Source of the DNA: a virus
DNA: 54,778 nt
Virus record (IMG/VR): IMGVR_UViG_3300028400_000008
Coordinates: 1 to 54,778 of that record
Direction: 5' to 3' (one strand)
Numbering within the stretch: position 1 is the first letter of the stretch; each line of letters opens with the position of its first letter. Of the stretch, positions 52,357 to 54,778 are shown in pieces. Position numbers and translations under genes: made by a program. The notes below the pieces were generated by a model. That model made no database searches. It saw only the letters and a program-made list of their open reading frames with translations, and was not told where the DNA came from.

Positions 52357-52629
52357 TTACTTTAGTTTATTACATTTCAATATCATAAGCTTACCTTCTC
52401 TAATTGGAACAACCAATGTCTTGCCATTAAAAGTAAATCCTCCTTTCTGATTTCTATATATTTTTCTATTCCAAAAATACTCAGCAAAATACTTATACTC
52501 TTTTCCATTAAGCTTCGCAGTGGTTCCATTGACATACAAGGACATCACATAGTGGTTGTCCCTGCATACATAGCTTGAACCTGCAAACAATGAGGAGATA
52601 AATAGGATAAGTAACAAGGTGGTTCTCAT
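52357..52629 (-). CDS. Secreted small protein, possibly MliC-like
   Basis: 90 aa with an N-terminal signal peptide (about 17 residues, ending Ala-Gly-Ser-Ser). The mature part has Tyr-x-Cys near the start and Lys-Cys near the end, with Tyr-Val-Asn-Gly, Lys-Leu-Asn-Gly and Thr-Phe-Asn-Gly beta turns between. That outline resembles MliC-type lysozyme inhibitors but the match is loose. It would act in the periplasm, perhaps in exclusion of other phages. Confidence 0.4.
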   Translation of the reverse strand: MRTTLLLILFISSLFAGSSYVCRDNHYVMSLYVNGTTAKLNGKEYKYFAEYFWNRKIYRNQKGGFTFNGKTLVVPIREGKLMILKCNKLK

Positions 52630-52760
52630 TTGAAAACCTTTAACAAATGTGCATATAACACCTTATATCCTTTGCCAAGATATTCTTTTATTTTTTCTTT
52701 TGACGCAATAATGAGTAAGCTTGAATAGCCTTTTGATAATTTAACTTGATAGAGATACAT
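52626..52760 (-). CDS. Small protein, 44 aa
   Basis: AAAGGAT precedes the ATG and the stop overlaps the start of the secreted-protein gene (ATGA). The product is mixed with Ile-Ile-Ala-Ser-Lys-Glu and a Gly-Tyr-Lys turn. Function unknown. Confidence 0.5.
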   Translation of the reverse strand: MYLYQVKLSKGYSSLLIIASKEKIKEYLGKGYKVLYAHLLKVFK

Positions 52761-52872
52761 AATATCATCCTTTTTGTGCATCTTTTATACTTCTATGAAT
52801 CTTCGTGTCTAAAAACCATTTTTTTTAACCACTGGCCCATTTGGCTGTGGTTCATCAACACTTATACGCTTG

Positions 52873-53004
52873 CTAAAATGAGAACCACTCTTTACGAATA
52901 GCTTTCTTTTCCTGTTTTCTATTATATTTCTTTTTATTTTTTACCCTTCTCTCTTTCATATTTACCAATTTTTTATAACTCATAAGCACATTTATATCCC
53001 TCAT
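52873..53004 (-). CDS. Small highly basic protein, 43 aa
   Basis: Lys/Arg in nearly half of the positions after residue 18. AGGGG lies six bases before ATG 53004. It could bind RNA or DNA. The 112 bases after its stop contain no further convincing gene, only a possible 20-codon frame. Confidence 0.45.
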   Translation of the reverse strand: MRDINVLMSYKKLVNMKERRVKNKKKYNRKQEKKAIRKEWFSF

Positions 53005-53063
53005 TTTGTACCCCTATGAATAATTTACGAAAAGAACCACGAATATCTATTTTATAGGTGATG

Positions 53064-53104
53064 AAAAAAAAGAGCTAAAGAGGGAATCAATCCCTCAATA
53101 GCTC
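53064..53104 (-). terminator. Intrinsic terminator of the 223-aa gene
   Basis: GAGCTA, two bases, GAGGGA, loop, TCCCTC, two bases, TAGCTC, with eight T following on the - strand. It overlaps the last five codons of the gene. Confidence 0.9.
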
Positions 53105-53758
53105 CTTGATTTCTTGAAGCTTTTGGGCCACCTCAGGGTGGCCTGATTGCTTGGCAATAGCAATTAGGTCTGAAGCCTTTTCCAATTGCTCCAAGAGGTT
53201 TTCTACATAGAGCCACCCTAAGCTTGCCTCGCTATCCCCATAAGCCTCGTGGCTTATTTCTGGGACTTGAATGCCATTGTCGGTGGTTCTGGCTGCTTCG
53301 AAGTCCTCACGATAGGACATTTCGGTAGCCATTCTTTCAATTGCATCCTTAGACGCAATGAATGAAAGCCCCTCGCTACTAAAACAGAAATAAAGCTCTT
53401 TGCCATTGAGCAAGCCCACCTCAACTTCATACTTGCCCAACTTTCCAACATAGGAAGTGGGCTTACAAAGCTGGAATAGCACTGAAATCAATGCTTGTCT
53501 TGCACTCCCTCTAATGAGGGATTTGCCTACCATAAAGTAGACAAACCCTTTCTTGCTGAAACGAATAAGGACTCTCTCACCTGCAAGATACAGATGCACT
53601 TTATTTTCCACCTCTTTAACGCTGAGGTGGTTCACAATGAACTCTGGAGCCATAAGACTCCATTCTTTATTGATGTCGATGTTACCTTCGATACTAGGAG
53701 CCATTTCAGCTCCACCCTTGATACCTTCAACTTCAAGAGCATTTTGGATACTTTCCAT
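53087..53758 (-). CDS. Hypothetical protein, 223 aa, single-gene cassette
   Basis: No family recognised. An alpha/beta protein with a C-terminal coiled coil (about 185-220). It carries its own intrinsic terminator and stands apart from the tightly packed operons. Codon choice looks richer in GC than most of the right arm. This suggests a recently gained moron-like gene. Confidence 0.5.
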   Translation of the reverse strand: MESIQNALEVEGIKGGAEMAPSIEGNIDINKEWSLMAPEFIVNHLSVKEVENKVHLYLAGERVLIRFSKKGFVYFMVGKSLIRGSARQALISVLFQLCKPTSYVGKLGKYEVEVGLLNGKELYFCFSSEGLSFIASKDAIERMATEMSYREDFEAARTTDNGIQVPEISHEAYGDSEASLGWLYVENLLEQLEKASDLIAIAKQSGHPEVAQKLQEIKELLRD

Positions 53759-53785
53759 TTTTTATTCCTTTCAAATATTTTTTTT

Positions 53786-53809
53786 AAAAAAAAAGCGGGA
53801 CAAGCCCGC
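53786..53809 (-). terminator. Intrinsic terminator of the 66-aa gene
   Basis: GCGGG-CTTGT-CCCGC followed by nine T on the - strand, a textbook rho-independent terminator just after the stop. Confidence 0.9.
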
Positions 53810-53812
53810 AAC

Positions 53813-54013
53813 TTAGATACTGGAGTCTTCTTGGGACTCTTTATAGGCCGTAATTCTGGCTGATTCGATCATCTCATCGCACTCGATGAGCTTTAACAAG
53901 AGATCGATATCTCCACCGCTAAGCTCTTTAAAGATCTCTCTTTTGATGTGCTTAATGGCATCATAGTCCTTGCTCTTATAAGCTTGAATCAAGGCTTCTT
54001 TGAACTTTTGCAT
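53813..54013 (-). CDS. Hypothetical helical protein, 66 aa, single-gene cassette
   Basis: ATG 54013 with AAGGAG seven bases upstream; a longer frame to 54046 lacks this. All-helical, charged, with repeated Ile-Lys-x-Ile patterns. Own terminator. Function unknown. Confidence 0.5.
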   Translation of the reverse strand: MQKFKEALIQAYKSKDYDAIKHIKREIFKELSGGDIDLLLKLIECDEMIESARITAYKESQEDSSI

Positions 54014-54071
54014 TGGTTGCTCCTTTTGATAAGATTTAAAATTCACTCACTAACTTCTATTTTTTGGTGAT

Positions 54072-54102
54072 AAAAAGAAGAGTTGGTGGATTAACCCACC
54101 AA
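54072..54102 (-). terminator. Intrinsic terminator of the 51-aa gene
   Basis: TTGGTGG, a short loop, CCACCAA, then CTCTTCTTTTT on the - strand. The stem starts inside the last codons of the 51-aa gene. Confidence 0.75.
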
Positions 54103-54246
54103 TTCGTATTGAGCATCAAGAATTGCAACTATTTCGGCAATCTTGACACCCATTTCGCCCAATCTTTCCCAAAGGTTATCTTCGCTGGATGCCCAAACTT
54201 CAATCTCTTTACCCCCTTCAAGGACAACAATATAAAGATTTTCCAT
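54091..54246 (-). CDS. Small acidic protein, 51 aa, single-gene cassette
   Basis: AAAGGAG is placed seven bases before ATG 54246. The product has Val-Val-Leu-Glu-Gly-Gly-Lys-Glu and two amphipathic helices. It has its own terminator. No function recognised. Confidence 0.55.
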   Translation of the reverse strand: MENLYIVVLEGGKEIEVWASSEDNLWERLGEMGVKIAEIVAILDAQYELVG

Positions 54247-54356
54247 TTTCGACTCCTTTCAATTTATTTTTCATCTACCAACTATGATGGTGGTTCATAT
54301 ATGCAAAGTATATGTTGTGGTTCTATTTTGTGGTGATAGAAAAAGAACCAACGGCA

Positions 54357-54437
54357 TTAAACCTTCAATTCTTTGCAGTTGTCCTGAAACCTTTTGGGGC
54401 GTAAATTTTTGGCTTCAGGAAGATATTCTCCCGTGAG
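54357..54437 (-). pseudogene. Possible 3' remnant of a lost cassette gene
   Basis: 27 codons with coding character (Gly-Glu-Tyr-Leu-Pro-Glu-Ala, Lys-Arg-Phe-Gln) end at TAA 54357, but there is no start codon. A TTCTTTTTC tract and the third ATCACC element follow, as after intact cassettes. The flanking 54247-54577 otherwise shows one octamer (54289), a CCTGAA/TTCAGG dyad and no gene I can support. Confidence 0.35.
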
Positions 54438-54560
54438 CTAACTTCAATGATAGGCTAAAAATCGGTTGTTCAAATAAGCACAATGGTGTAATAGTTGAAT
54501 ATCAGATGTGGTTCATATAGTTGGAGTGCTGGTTCACTTCTATTCCTAAGTGAAATAAAC

Positions 54561-54585
54561 AAAAAAAAAGAAGAACGCTAAGCGT
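54561..54585 (-). terminator. Intrinsic terminator of the last membrane-protein gene
   Basis: ACGC-TTA-GCGT with the stop codon in the loop, followed by TCTTCT and eight or more T on the - strand. The same ACGCTAAGCGT dyad recurs at 37641-37651. Confidence 0.7.
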
Positions 54586-54730
54586 CCTTCAGAACCTTCT
54601 CTAAATCCTTTCCCAATTTGGTTTTCTTGCTTGCCACATAGGCTCTATCAATGAAGCGAACCAATACTGGTGCAAGGACAATTAGAACCACAATACTTAC
54701 TACATCGAACATCTCATACCCCTTCTTCAT
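54578..54730 (-). CDS. Membrane protein, 44-50 aa, crossing the circular join
   Basis: One Val/Leu/Ile-rich membrane helix followed by a Lys-rich tail. ATG 54712 has AGGGG seven bases upstream and may be the true start; 54730 gives 50 aa. The gene is complete here and its start region is repeated at window bases 1-79. Function unknown. Confidence 0.55.
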   Translation of the reverse strand: MKKGYEMFDVVSIVVLIVLAPVLVRFIDRAYVASKKTKLGKDLEKVLKDA

Positions 54731-54778
54731 TTAATTTCACCCACCAACAATAGGTACTCCTGGAACCACAGGGGGGGG
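54652..54778. repeat. Direct terminal overlap, copy 2
   Basis: Exact copy of bases 1-127; see the first entry. The unique genome is 1-54651. Confidence 0.9.

Larger units (their letters stand above)
341..54296. repeat. Genome-wide octamer GGTGGTTC / GAACCACC
   Basis: By hand I counted about 96 exact copies (about 56 as GGTGGTTC and 40 as GAACCACC on the + strand), mean spacing near 570 bases. About 40 more sites match only the seven-base core GTGGTTC. Copies lie in all frames (read as Gly-Gly-Ser, Val-Val, Glu-Pro-Pro, Asn-His, Gly-Thr-Thr) and between genes. A low-GC genome of this size should hold about one copy. Known analogues are DNA uptake sequences and Chi sites. Confidence 0.9.
53046..54337 (-). 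repeat. Three copies of an ATCACC-NN-AAAATAGA element
   Basis: On the - strand, ATCACCTATAAAATAGA (53046-53062), ATCACCAAAAAATAGAA (54055-54071) and ATCACCACAAAATAGAA (54321-54337). The first two follow directly after the T-tract of a terminator and precede the next cassette; the third follows a decayed cassette. It may be a promoter or a cassette-joining element. Confidence 0.6.

Noticed and set aside
341-54296. Octamer as a restriction-methylation site
   Set aside because: Phages usually avoid such sites; strong enrichment argues against a restriction target, and no methyltransferase gene was seen.
1-54651. Integrase or prophage att sites
   Set aside because: No recombinase gene or repressor-integrase module was found; the RHH and wHTH genes alone do not show lysogeny.

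Overview
This window looks like the complete genome of an AT-rich, N4-like (distant Schitoviridae-type) podovirus. The first 127 bases are repeated exactly as the last 127, as in an unclipped circular assembly, so the unique length is about 54.65 kb. The host is not named by the sequence. AGA/ATA-rich codons, ThyX rather than ThyA, and a RepL-like initiator would fit a low-GC host such as a campylobacterotan, but that is a weak inference.

Left arm (about 0.4-34.0 kb, all + strand): small and large terminase; a 203-aa virion protein; a 1,732-aa tail fibre; a lysis block (small membrane proteins, nested i-spanin/o-spanin, holin, M15 peptidase endolysin); a second fibre-like protein with a gpJ-type C-terminal region; then coiled-coil protein, 656-aa virion protein, portal, scaffold, N4 gp56-type major capsid protein, three virion proteins (one apparently made by a -1 frameshift) and a 3,046-aa protein carrying T7/N4-type single-subunit RNA polymerase motifs. 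This order (terminase ... portal, scaffold, capsid, ... virion RNA polymerase) matches the N4 virion block as I recall it. A small basic protein and an HU-like protein close the arm.

Right arm (about 34.0-54.65 kb, all - strand): many small overlapping genes, including HNH endonuclease, ThyX with a zinc-ribbon insertion, a RepL-like winged-helix protein, a MazG-like pyrophosphatase, a Holliday-resolvase-like nuclease, a RecB-type nuclease next to a catalytically degraded paralogue, a DUF669-like putative ssDNA-binding protein, a Sak4-like ATPase, an ATPase-primase fusion and an SF2 helicase. No DNA polymerase was recognised, so host polymerase is presumably recruited. A regulatory/origin-like region at 50.62-50.95 kb carries four spaced dyads plus further hairpins. 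At the far right end are small single-gene cassettes, each with its own terminator.

The most striking genome-wide feature is the octamer GGTGGTTC/GAACCACC, about 96 exact copies by hand count (about one per 570 bp; about one expected by chance), on both strands and in all reading frames, often as inverted pairs that form terminator-like hairpins. It behaves like a DNA-uptake-sequence or Chi-type element, and is nearly absent from the two receptor-binding genes.
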